The translations under genes were made by a program, and so were the position numbers. Under the pieces are notes generated by a model. That model made no database searches, was not told the DNA's origin, and saw only the letters and a list, made by a program, of their open reading frames with translations. Positions 1-6,540 of a DNA stretch of 40,547 nt are shown piece after piece. The stretch's first letter is position 1. Every line of letters starts with the position of its first letter. This stretch comes from Vulcanimicrobiota bacterium (GTDB lineage: Bacteria > Vulcanimicrobiota > Vulcanimicrobiia > Eremiobacterales > Eremiobacteraceae), in the NCBI GenBank assembly GCA_013290125.1, contig JABCYQ010000025.1:1-40547 (forward strand), written 5' to 3'.

Positions 1-429
1 ATACTTGTCGTACGCCGTCGTGAAGATCTGGTTGGCGAGATCTTCGTCAGCCGAAACGTCGGGCGGGGCGGAGACCGAGGCGGACGGCAGAACCGCCGCG
101 ACTTTCTTGGTCTTCAAAAGCGCGTTGAGGGCGTCGCGCTCGCCTTTGAGCAGGGCGGTGTCGTCTACGGGTTTGTAATACTCCGCGTGGAGCTTTTCAA
201 AGGCGCGGTCGAGCATGTCGACGCCGCCGGATCGAGTGTCGCCGCTCGTCGCGTCCGTGACCGAAGCGTTTGAATATTGATTCCCGCCGTCGTTAAGAGC
301 GAAGACCGGTCGCTCATTGTGGAAGAGTCCGCCTCCGCTGCGCTGTGCGGCGGCAACGGTGAACCCGATGCCCGCGGCTGCGGCGAAAAGAACGGCGGCG
401 AGGGCGGCGATACGGAGTTTAAACGGCAC
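1..429 (-). CDS. S41-family C-terminal processing peptidase, N-terminal part (runs off window)
   Basis: This is an open frame of 143 codons without a stop, cut by the left edge of the window. It starts at a GTG (427-429) with an AAAGGA ribosome-binding site about 12 bases upstream. Residues 1-28 form a signal peptide or anchor (VPFKLRIAALAAVLFAAAAG). A linker of about 45 residues follows, and then a helical stretch with LHAEYYKPVDDTALLKGE, which resembles the segment before the PDZ domain of CtpA/CtpB proteases. The PDZ and catalytic Ser/Lys region lie outside the window, so the family call rests on this short region and on the neighbours: ftsE-ftsX-M23-S41 is a common bacterial order. Such proteases trim periplasmic or envelope proteins, often peptidoglycan hydrolases or their regulators. 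It may have its own promoter in the 171-base gap before it. Confidence 0.6.
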   Translation of the reverse strand, partial: MPFKLRIAALAAVLFAAAAGIGFTVAAAQRSGGGLFHNERPVFALNDGGNQYSNASVTDATSGDTRSGGVDMLDRAFEKLHAEYYKPVDDTALLKGERDALNALLKTKKVAAVLPSASVSAPPDVSADEDLANQIFTTAYDKY

Positions 430-539
430 GAGCGGTGTTGATCCTTTCGGGATTTTGATCGGGGAAGCGGCCGCGTTTTGCGGAGGTCCCGGCTCTTATG
501 TACCCGGACGGCTCACTTCTCCAACCGCCGGCGAAAGCC

Positions 540-569
540 CTAATAGTATTGTCGTCAACTTTACGTCAA
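540..569 (-). promoter_or_regulatory. Candidate sigma70-type promoter for the S41 peptidase gene
   Basis: On the minus strand TTGACG (564-569) is followed 18 bases later by TATTAG (540-545), inside the AT-richer part of the gap between the M23 gene and the S41 gene. Match and spacing are acceptable but not perfect, and a second TTGACG-like hexamer lies just downstream. It was found by eye only. Confidence 0.35.
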
Positions 570-600
570 ATCCGCCAAATTCGTCGCGGGACTGCAGGCC

Positions 601-1935
601 TTAAAGCTTGGTGAGAGGGTCAAATGGCACGCCGTCCTTGCGTATCTCAAAATGAAGGTGCGGGCCGGTCGCGTAGCCCGTGGCGCCCACCGCCCCGATC
701 ACTTGGCCGCGCTGTACGTTCTGATCCACCGAGACGTACATCGCCGAACAGTGCGCGTAGAGCGTGGAGTATCCGTCGCCGTTGTCGATCGTGATGAGAT
801 TGCCGTAGCCCCCGTACCAGCCTGCGTATATGACACGGCCGTCGGCCGCCGCGCGTATCGGCGTTCCATAATCCACACCGATATCCACGCCCGAGTGCAG
901 GGCGTACCGGCCGGTGTACGGATCGGTGCGATACCCGAAGGGCGACGTGATCGGACCGCGCACGGGCCAGATGAAAGCGACCGGACCGCCGATCGGCGAC
1001 TCGGGCGGCGGCGGGAGCCCGGCCGCGATCGCTGCGGCGCGGCGCGCCGCCGCTGCCGCGCGACGGGCGGCAAGCGTGGCCAGGTAGTCCTCGCGTTGCT
1101 TCTCGACGATGAGCGCCTGGAGTCGCGCTTCCTCTGCCGCGCTCAGACCTTCGAGTTCGACGACTTGCTGGGCAATCACGTTGCGCTGCGCTCGCGCCGC
1201 CCCGAGCAATTGGCGCCGCTCATCAGCTAACCCGGCCAGCTGCTGTTCCTTGCTGGACTGCGCCTGTTCGGCGGCGGCGAGTTGCGCGTTCGCCACTTCG
1301 AGCCCGCGGACGAGTCCCTCGTATCTCGCTTGTTCGGTGTTGATGCCCGCGATAAGTTGCGAATCGGATTTGAGGATCGCGCGCACGAAATCCCAGCGCT
1401 CGACGAAGTCGGCGAACGACGTGGCATCGAGCAGCACGTCGAGGTACGATACGGGTCCATATTCGTAGACGTCGACCAAGCGTTGGTCGAGCGCGGTGCG
1501 ATGCCGGTCGAGACTCGCGCGCGTGGCAGCGAGCTGCGTGCGCCGGATATCCAGACGAAGTTTGATCTGTCTGATCTGACGGTCGAGCTGGTCGATGGTG
1601 GCGTTGACCATGCTGATGCCGTTGTTCGTGTCGGCAAGCTCTTGCGCGATCGTGATGACTTTGAAACGCGCGCCATGCAGCAGAACACGTTTCGTGTGCA
1701 ACTGCGCTTGCGTGGCGTGGATGGCGGCTTGGTTCTGTTTGATCTTCTCGGTGATGGGGACGGGCGTGGGCCCCGCGGCCATGACCGCAACAGCAAGCAC
1801 CGCGATCGCAGCGATTCCCTTGAAGGGGCCGACTTGTCTGAAGGGGCCGGCCTGTCTGAAGGGGCCGACCTGTCGGAAGGGGCCGACTTGTCTGAAGGGG
1901 CCGACTTTATGTCGGCCCTCGTTACGCCACCCCAT
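601..1935 (-). CDS. Secreted M23 murein hydrolase with coiled coil (EnvC/NlpD-like), repeat-extended N-terminus
   Basis: This is a 444-residue protein. Its ATG overlaps the ftsX stop as TGATG, so translation is probably coupled. Residues 11-39 are five translated copies of an 18-bp repeat (V/A-GPFRQ). A hydrophobic signal segment (GIAAIAVLAVAVMAAG) follows, then a long coiled coil (about 60-280) and a C-terminal LytM domain. The zinc and catalytic residues are present: His347 and Asp351 in HSGVDIG, His395 in YAHC, and His426/His428 in HLHFE. EnvC of E. coli has lost such residues and only activates amidases; here the site looks intact, so the protein may cut peptidoglycan itself, gated by FtsEX. 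A start after the repeats would leave almost no signal peptide, which supports translation of the repeats. Alternative: a GTG inside the hydrophobic segment. Confidence 0.85.
   Translation of the reverse strand: MGWRNEGRHKVGPFRQVGPFRQVGPFRQAGPFRQVGPFKGIAAIAVLAVAVMAAGPTPVPITEKIKQNQAAIHATQAQLHTKRVLLHGARFKVITIAQELADTNNGISMVNATIDQLDRQIRQIKLRLDIRRTQLAATRASLDRHRTALDQRLVDVYEYGPVSYLDVLLDATSFADFVERWDFVRAILKSDSQLIAGINTEQARYEGLVRGLEVANAQLAAAEQAQSSKEQQLAGLADERRQLLGAARAQRNVIAQQVVELEGLSAAEEARLQALIVEKQREDYLATLAARRAAAAARRAAAIAAGLPPPPESPIGGPVAFIWPVRGPITSPFGYRTDPYTGRYALHSGVDIGVDYGTPIRAAADGRVIYAGWYGGYGNLITIDNGDGYSTLYAHCSAMYVSVDQNVQRGQVIGAVGATGYATGPHLHFEIRKDGVPFDPLTKL
1822..1918. repeat. Five tandem 18-bp units of repeat family A ending in a palindrome
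   Basis: Units GAAGGGGCCGACTTGTCT start at 1822, 1840, 1858, 1876 and 1894 with one or two changes each. The last unit continues into a stem-loop (GGGCCGAC 1898-1905, loop TTTAT, GTCGGCCC 1911-1918). The 18-bp period keeps the minus-strand reading frame of the M23 gene open. The palindrome is the same core seen at 15842, 20208, 24841 and 37508. Confidence 0.9.
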
Positions 1936-2861
1936 CAGCTGGCGCGCAGATATCTGCTGACGGAGAGCATGCTCGCGAGCATCCCGACAACCGCGCCCGT
2001 TGCAAGCAGCTCGATCGCGATCGTGCCAACCGGCACGACCGTGAAGTTGAACGGCAAGAACGGCAGATCGATCGCGATCTTCGGCGCAAATGCATGGAAT
2101 GCGGCATCGAGCAATCCGATGCCGATGAGCGCGCCCGTGAGCCCGGTCAGGATCCCTTCGAAGACGAACGGCCAGCGAACGGTCCAACGCGTCGCACCCA
2201 CGAGCTGCATTATGCGTATCTCACGGCTGCGTGCGAACACCGTCAAGCGGATGGTGTTGTAGATGAGCAGTGCCGTCGCGGCGAGCAGGAGCGCGACGAT
2301 GCCGAACCCGACCGCGCCCAGCACCGATTCGATCCGCAGAAGTTTTTCCGTGACTTCGCTGCGGTACGTGACGTTAGCGACCGTCGGAAGTCCGCGCAGC
2401 CGCGTGGCGATGGAGGCGGCGTCGGCCGGATCGATCGGGTGCACGACCAGCGCGTCGGGCAACGGATTGGTGTTGATCACATCGAGGTTCATCTGGCCGC
2501 GTAACCGATTGCGCAGTGCGTCCATCGCCTGTTTCTTCGAGATGAAGGTGACCGTGTCGACCCGCGGGTCGGACTTCATGACGCGCATCGTGCCGTCGAT
2601 GGCCGACTGCGGCGACTTGTCCTTGAGGTAGGCGGCGATCGTGACCTGCCCGACGACCTGCTTCATGAACAGCTCGAACGAGTCATGAAAGAAAAGAATA
2701 GTGCCGAGCAGCACCACTGAAACGGCGACCGTGCCGATCGCCGTGAGCGCCATGGTGAGATTGCGGGTGAAGTTCTGGGCCACTTCGGCCCAGAAAAACC
2801 GCACCTTACCCCAATCCAATGTGGTAATGTCCTCGCTCTTGGTCGTGCGCGATGCGCCCAT
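1935..2861 (-). CDS. ftsX: Cell division protein FtsX (ABC-type permease subunit)
   Basis: FtsX is the inner-membrane partner of FtsE. The pair uses ATP to control septal peptidoglycan hydrolases. The protein has a cytoplasmic N-terminus and a first membrane helix around residues 40-62 (ALTAIGTVAVSVVLLG). A periplasmic domain of about 115 residues with the AAYLKDKSPQSAIDGTM-type segment follows, then three more helices near 178-200, 222-247 and 272-300. This is the classic four-helix FtsX layout. The ATG at 2861 overlaps ftsE by 56 bases. A GTG at 2804, one base after the ftsE stop, is an attractive alternative that would remove 19 residues and better match the short N-terminus of other FtsX proteins. 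The stop overlaps the start of the M23 gene, which supports one ftsE-ftsX-M23 unit. Confidence 0.93.
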   Translation of the reverse strand: MGASRTTKSEDITTLDWGKVRFFWAEVAQNFTRNLTMALTAIGTVAVSVVLLGTILFFHDSFELFMKQVVGQVTIAAYLKDKSPQSAIDGTMRVMKSDPRVDTVTFISKKQAMDALRNRLRGQMNLDVINTNPLPDALVVHPIDPADAASIATRLRGLPTVANVTYRSEVTEKLLRIESVLGAVGFGIVALLLAATALLIYNTIRLTVFARSREIRIMQLVGATRWTVRWPFVFEGILTGLTGALIGIGLLDAAFHAFAPKIAIDLPFLPFNFTVVPVGTIAIELLATGAVVGMLASMLSVSRYLRAS

Positions 2862-3495
2862 TCGAAAGCCGCACGACGCGTCTGCGCATGCGATCCACGA
2901 CCGATTGATTGTGGGTCGCGACCACCACCGTCGTACCCTTGGCGTTGATGCGCGCGAGCAGCGCCATGATCTCGTTCGACGTCTCGGGGTCGAGGTTGCC
3001 GGTGGGCTCGTCGCAAAGCAAGATCAGCGGATTGTTCACAAGCGAGCGTGCGATCGCGTTGCGCTGCTGCTCGCCGCCCGACAATTCGTACGGGAACATC
3101 TTGGCCTTGTGGGCGATGCCGACGAGTTCCAGCATGCGCGGCACGCGGCGGACGACATCGCGCGAGCTCGCACCCGTCACCTGCAGCGCGTACGCCACAT
3201 TCTCCCAGACCGTTTTTTGCTGGAGCAGCTTGAAGTCTTGGAACACAACGCCGACTTTGCGGCGCAGGAATGGTATCTGCGCCGCCGGGAGGTCGAGGAG
3301 GCTGACGCCGTCGACTTCCACGCAGCCGGACGTTGGATCAATCTCGCGGTTAATGCACTTGAGGAGGCTCGACTTGCCTTGGCCGGACCCGCCGACCAAG
3401 AACAAGAATTCACCGCGACCGATTTCAAGGTCCACGTTGGACAGGGCGTGCACGCCGTTCGGATAGACGAGGCCCACGTCCCTGAAGACGATCAT
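2806..3495 (-). CDS. ftsE: Cell division ATP-binding protein FtsE
   Basis: This is a 229-residue ABC ATPase of the usual FtsE size. Walker A is GGSGQGKSS (35-43); most FtsE proteins have GPSGAGKST, so the P-loop is slightly atypical. The Q-loop lies in VVFQDFKLL, the signature is LSGGEQQR, Walker B is LILLCDEPTGNLD, and the switch His lies in VVATHNQS. FtsE energises FtsX to regulate peptidoglycan hydrolysis at the septum. The start at ATG 3495 was chosen because MIVFRDVGLVYPNG is the normal FtsE N-terminus; upstream in-frame codons have no family match. It is the first gene of the operon and is divergent from the acyl-CoA dehydrogenase gene, with a 57-base gap that should hold both promoters. 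Confidence 0.95.
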   Translation of the reverse strand: MIVFRDVGLVYPNGVHALSNVDLEIGRGEFLFLVGGSGQGKSSLLKCINREIDPTSGCVEVDGVSLLDLPAAQIPFLRRKVGVVFQDFKLLQQKTVWENVAYALQVTGASSRDVVRRVPRMLELVGIAHKAKMFPYELSGGEQQRNAIARSLVNNPLILLCDEPTGNLDPETSNEIMALLARINAKGTTVVVATHNQSVVDRMRRRVVRLSNGRIAHDQERGHYHIGLG

Positions 3496-3552
3496 TGAGG
3501 TGGTGAGTTCGCCGCCAGGCGGGACTGCCCTATCGCGGAGAATACCGGGCCG

Positions 3553-4701
3553 ATGAATTTCGACCTCACGACCGAGCAGTTGGATGTGCAGAAGTTGTGC
3601 CGCGAGTTCGCCGACGGCGAAATCGCTCCGCACGCAGAGGCGTGGGACGCAAGCGCGACGTTTCCGCTCGACGTCGTCAAGAAGATGGGCGCGCTCGGAC
3701 TGCTCGGGCTTCCGTTCCCGGAAAAATATGGCGGCGCTGGGGCCGACACGGTCTCATACGCGCTTGCGGTCATGGAGATCGGCCGCGCCGATGCATCCGT
3801 CGGCATCACGATGGCAGCGCACGTCTCGCTCGGCGCATCGCCCTTTCTGCTCTTCGGCACGGAAGAGCAAAAAGAACGCTGGCTCACACCGCTCGCGCGC
3901 GGCGAGAAATTGTGGGCGTTTGGGCTGACCGAGCCGCAAGCCGGTTCGGACGCCGGCGCCACGAAGACGACCGCCGCGCTCTCCGACTCGGGCTGGACGA
4001 TCAACGGCACCAAGTGCTTCATCACAAACGCCGGCACGCCGATCACCGCCGGCGTCACGATCACCGCGGTGACGGGCACGGGCGCGGACGGCAAGCCCGA
4101 GATCTCCAACATCATCGTGCCGCAAGACGCGCCCGGTTACTCGCAAGCGAAGCCGTATAAGAAGATGGGTTGGCGCGCTTCGGACACGCGCGAACTCTCA
4201 TTTCAGAACGCGACCGTGCCGGCGGAGAATCTGCTCGGTCCGCGCGGGCGCGGATTTAAGCAGTTCTTAGACATCCTCGATGGCGGGCGCATCAGCGTCG
4301 GCGCGCTCTCGGTCGGTTTGGCACAAGCGTGCTTCGACGCCGCGTCGAAATACGCGAAGGAGCGACACCAATTCGGCAAACCGATCTCGAAATTTCAGGC
4401 GATCAGTTTCCAACTCGTCGATATGGCGGTGGAGATCGAACTCGCGCGCACCGCCGTCTTGAAAGCGGCGTGGCTCAAGGATCAGGGGCGTGATTTCGCC
4501 ACCGCTGCGGCGATGTCCAAGTTGTATTCGGGCGAGGTGTCGCGGCGCTGCGCCAACGCAGCCGTGCAGATCCACGGCGGCTACGGATTCATGGACGAGT
4601 ACCCGGTGTCGCGTTACTTCCGCGATTGCAAGATCAATGAGATCGGGGAAGGCACGAACGAAGTGCAGCGTATGGTGATCGGCCGACTGCTCGGGTTTTG
4701 A
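3553..4701 (+). CDS. Acyl-CoA dehydrogenase (short/medium-chain type)
   Basis: This is a 382-residue FAD flavoprotein of normal length that makes the alpha-beta double bond in acyl-CoA and passes electrons to ETF. The three ACAD parts are visible: a helical N-domain starting MNFDLTTEQLDVQKL, the beta-domain with AFGLTEPQAGSDAG and MGWRASDTRELSF, and the C-domain with RHQFGKPISKFQ. The catalytic base is Glu366 in GEGTNEVQR, the SCAD/MCAD/butyryl-type position; the residue before Gly is Ile-Gly rather than the usual Ile-Tyr. It is divergent from ftsE and translationally coupled to the small lipoprotein gene downstream (TGATG). A second paralogue lies at 15919-17061. The substrate cannot be told from sequence alone. 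Confidence 0.93.
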   Translation: MNFDLTTEQLDVQKLCREFADGEIAPHAEAWDASATFPLDVVKKMGALGLLGLPFPEKYGGAGADTVSYALAVMEIGRADASVGITMAAHVSLGASPFLLFGTEEQKERWLTPLARGEKLWAFGLTEPQAGSDAGATKTTAALSDSGWTINGTKCFITNAGTPITAGVTITAVTGTGADGKPEISNIIVPQDAPGYSQAKPYKKMGWRASDTRELSFQNATVPAENLLGPRGRGFKQFLDILDGGRISVGALSVGLAQACFDAASKYAKERHQFGKPISKFQAISFQLVDMAVEIELARTAVLKAAWLKDQGRDFATAAAMSKLYSGEVSRRCANAAVQIHGGYGFMDEYPVSRYFRDCKINEIGEGTNEVQRMVIGRLLGF

Positions 4702-5090
4702 TGAATATTGTTATGCAACCAGCACAATATAAGGCGTGGCATCTCGCCTGCGCCGCGACTACTATTTCGACTCTGATCTTCGTTGCGGGCTGCGGTGCAC
4801 CGAATAAGGATGCGGCGCAATCCGCGAAACAACCGTCACCCCCGATGGCCTATGCGACAGCGCAACTCGCGAAAGGCCGCGCACCGGCCGCGCCTGTGGA
4901 CCACGACGCCGCGGCGCCGTCACAACGTCGAATCGTTCAATCGAGTTGCCCGAAGGATATCGTCGTATGGCTGAGCCCGACTGCGCGGACCTACGTGCTG
5001 CCCGGAGCGCCGGGTTTCGCTAAGCTAAGGCACAGCGTTTACGCATGCAAAGGGTTCGCCGACTCCATGGGTTTCAAGTCGGCCCCTTGA
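4701..5090 (+). CDS. Small putative lipoprotein, function unknown
   Basis: This is a 129-residue protein whose ATG overlaps the stop of the acyl-CoA dehydrogenase gene by one base (TGATG). The N-terminus is a lipoprotein signal: a hydrophobic segment around 13-29 ending in FVAGC, with the lipidation Cys followed by GAPNKD. The mature part has a low-complexity Ala/Gln/Pro linker and then a C-terminal region of about 50 residues with two cysteines (SSCPKDIVVW and VYACKGF) that could form a disulfide. I recognise no family. The last codons and stop (FKSAP then TGA) lie in a half copy of repeat family A (5076-5088), so the C-terminus seems to have been set by a repeat. An alternative in-frame ATG is at 4713. 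Confidence 0.65.
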   Translation: MNIVMQPAQYKAWHLACAATTISTLIFVAGCGAPNKDAAQSAKQPSPPMAYATAQLAKGRAPAAPVDHDAAAPSQRRIVQSSCPKDIVVWLSPTARTYVLPGAPGFAKLRHSVYACKGFADSMGFKSAP

Positions 5091-5135
5091 AAATGTAGGG
5101 CACAAAAACGTAGGGCGGACCTTTATGGTCCGCCC
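5076..5135. repeat. Half copy of repeat A plus palindrome of family C between convergent genes
   Basis: AAGTCGGCCCCTT (5076-5088) is the right half of family A. The family C palindrome GGGCGGACC (5113-5121), loop TTTAT-type, GGTCCGCCC (5127-5135) follows. It lies between the convergent lipoprotein genes and could end transcription from both sides, although no T-run follows the stem. Confidence 0.75.
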
Positions 5136-5158
5136 AGGCGAAATAGAATGATTCGCCC

Positions 5159-6262
5159 CTAGTGCGTCTCGTCGATCGCGATGCCGAAACCGCTCAGGCT
5201 CGGCACGAACGAATCCACGAATCCCTTGCGGCCCTTCCAGTTGTTCTGATGGCCCGACAGCGTGGTCGCGTTGGGGTAGCTCAAGACCTGGCCTTGGCCC
5301 AGCGGGTTGCCAGGATCGTAGACGAACAGTATATTGCGAATATCGTCGTACGCCAGTCCCTTCGGATTGGCAAAGCCGGTTACTACTTGAGCGTGTCCGG
5401 CCGGCCCATTCGTGGTGCTCGCTTGGCTCAGCACGGTGAGCTGGCCATGCTGGTCGGAGACGACGAATAGAACGTCTTGGCTCGAGTTGTACGCCATACC
5501 GTCCGTCTGGAGCAAGCCGGTGATCTGCGTGCTTGACGAAAGATTGATATTGGTGTGCGCGACCACAGCGGCCTCGGCTTGTGCGCCGAAACTGTCGAAT
5601 GCAGCGACGATGCTCCCGAAGTCGCTCACGAAGAGAATATCCCGCGTCTTGTCATAGTAGATCTCTTGCGGCTGCGGCGGCGGCGAATATTGGATTTGCG
5701 GATCGGTCATATTCAACGTAGCCGATGCCACTGGCTGTGTGTTGCCGCCCGTCCCCAGCGTGCTCGCATTTTGATAGATCTGCACGACCGGCGCGTTGTT
5801 GACGAGCACGAAGAGCAGGTCATTGTTGTCATCATACGCGGCCGCGCCGTTGATGTTCGCAAGCGAGACGACGGACGTCGGGCCGGAATTGTTCGGCAAC
5901 GCGGTGGGCATCGCGTAGACGTCGATCGGTCCGGATACGCCCGGACACGGCCTGCCCGCGCATGACGGCATCCAGAGCACGTTCTTGTCGGGCGAGTACA
6001 CGACGTCGTTGAGGCTGACGGTCGGCGCCGATAAAGTTAGGTTCGCAAATGCAAAGCCGTTGTGCCCGGATGCGTTTTCGTAAATGCGAATCGTTTTCGA
6101 GCTCGTGTCTTGGACGAACAAGGTATCCGGGAACGGCGACACGGTGCCAGATGGAATGGGCGTCGGCGTCGGGGTGGTGCCGTACTTGCCGCACCCTCCC
6201 TCTGCGAAGACCGCGAAGAGTGAAAACGCGAAAAACAGAGCGATACCCGAGCGTGGGGTCAT
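5159..6262 (-). CDS. Lipoprotein with beta-propeller-like repeats, function unknown
   Basis: This is a 367-residue protein. A hydrophobic signal peptide (IALFFAFSLFAVFAEGGC) ends in a lipobox-like EGGC, with Cys at about 24, followed by a Thr/Pro linker (TTPTPTPIPSG). The rest consists of repeated blocks of about 45-50 residues with the pattern Y-x-x-x-x-D-x-LFV followed by a short strand, for example NDLLFVLVNNAP, RDILFVSDFG, QDVLFVVSD and RNILFVYDPG. This pattern suggests a six- or seven-bladed beta-propeller resembling NHL or lactonase-type folds. No catalytic residues can be assigned. It sits downstream of the two TonB-dependent receptors on the same strand with a 278-base gap, so co-transcription is uncertain. 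The ribosome site GGAG lies about 12 bases before the ATG. Confidence 0.7.
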   Translation of the reverse strand: MTPRSGIALFFAFSLFAVFAEGGCGKYGTTPTPTPIPSGTVSPFPDTLFVQDTSSKTIRIYENASGHNGFAFANLTLSAPTVSLNDVVYSPDKNVLWMPSCAGRPCPGVSGPIDVYAMPTALPNNSGPTSVVSLANINGAAAYDDNNDLLFVLVNNAPVVQIYQNASTLGTGGNTQPVASATLNMTDPQIQYSPPPQPQEIYYDKTRDILFVSDFGSIVAAFDSFGAQAEAAVVAHTNINLSSSTQITGLLQTDGMAYNSSQDVLFVVSDQHGQLTVLSQASTTNGPAGHAQVVTGFANPKGLAYDDIRNILFVYDPGNPLGQGQVLSYPNATTLSGHQNNWKGRKGFVDSFVPSLSGFGIAIDETH

Positions 6263-6540
6263 CTAATGCACGGTCTCCTACGGCTATTTATGAGCGGGGC
6301 AAGAAAAAAGGCGCTCGATCGTTGCCGGCGCCGCACCCCTGCGCTGGTCTACGTTGCGCTTGATTTTGCACTACGGGCGGCGGGGACCTGCCCGAGAAGC
6401 GCGTCCACGGGACGGGTTATTCGATTTGGGTAAGCGATGCTTGCCCAACTGCGGTAGGGATAAATTGATGTCGATAGTTGGTGGTAATAAAGAAGTAGGG
6501 CAAGCGATGCTTGCCCTACGACTATCGTGACTCGGCGAAT
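6263..6540. repeat. Intergenic region with two family B palindromes
   Basis: The gap between the lipoprotein and the first TonB receptor holds GGGTAAGCG-ATGCTTGCCC (6428-6446) and a longer copy, GTAGGGCAAGCG-ATGCTTGCCCTAC (6496-6520, a near-perfect 12-bp arm palindrome). The second copy lies just after the stop of the receptor gene and may work as its 3' stem-loop. The rest shows no gene; it should contain the lipoprotein promoter. Confidence 0.75.

Noticed and set aside
1822-1918. CRISPR array candidate
   Set aside because: The units are directly adjacent 18-bp repeats with no spacers and no cas genes; they are iterated palindromic repeats in a coding region.
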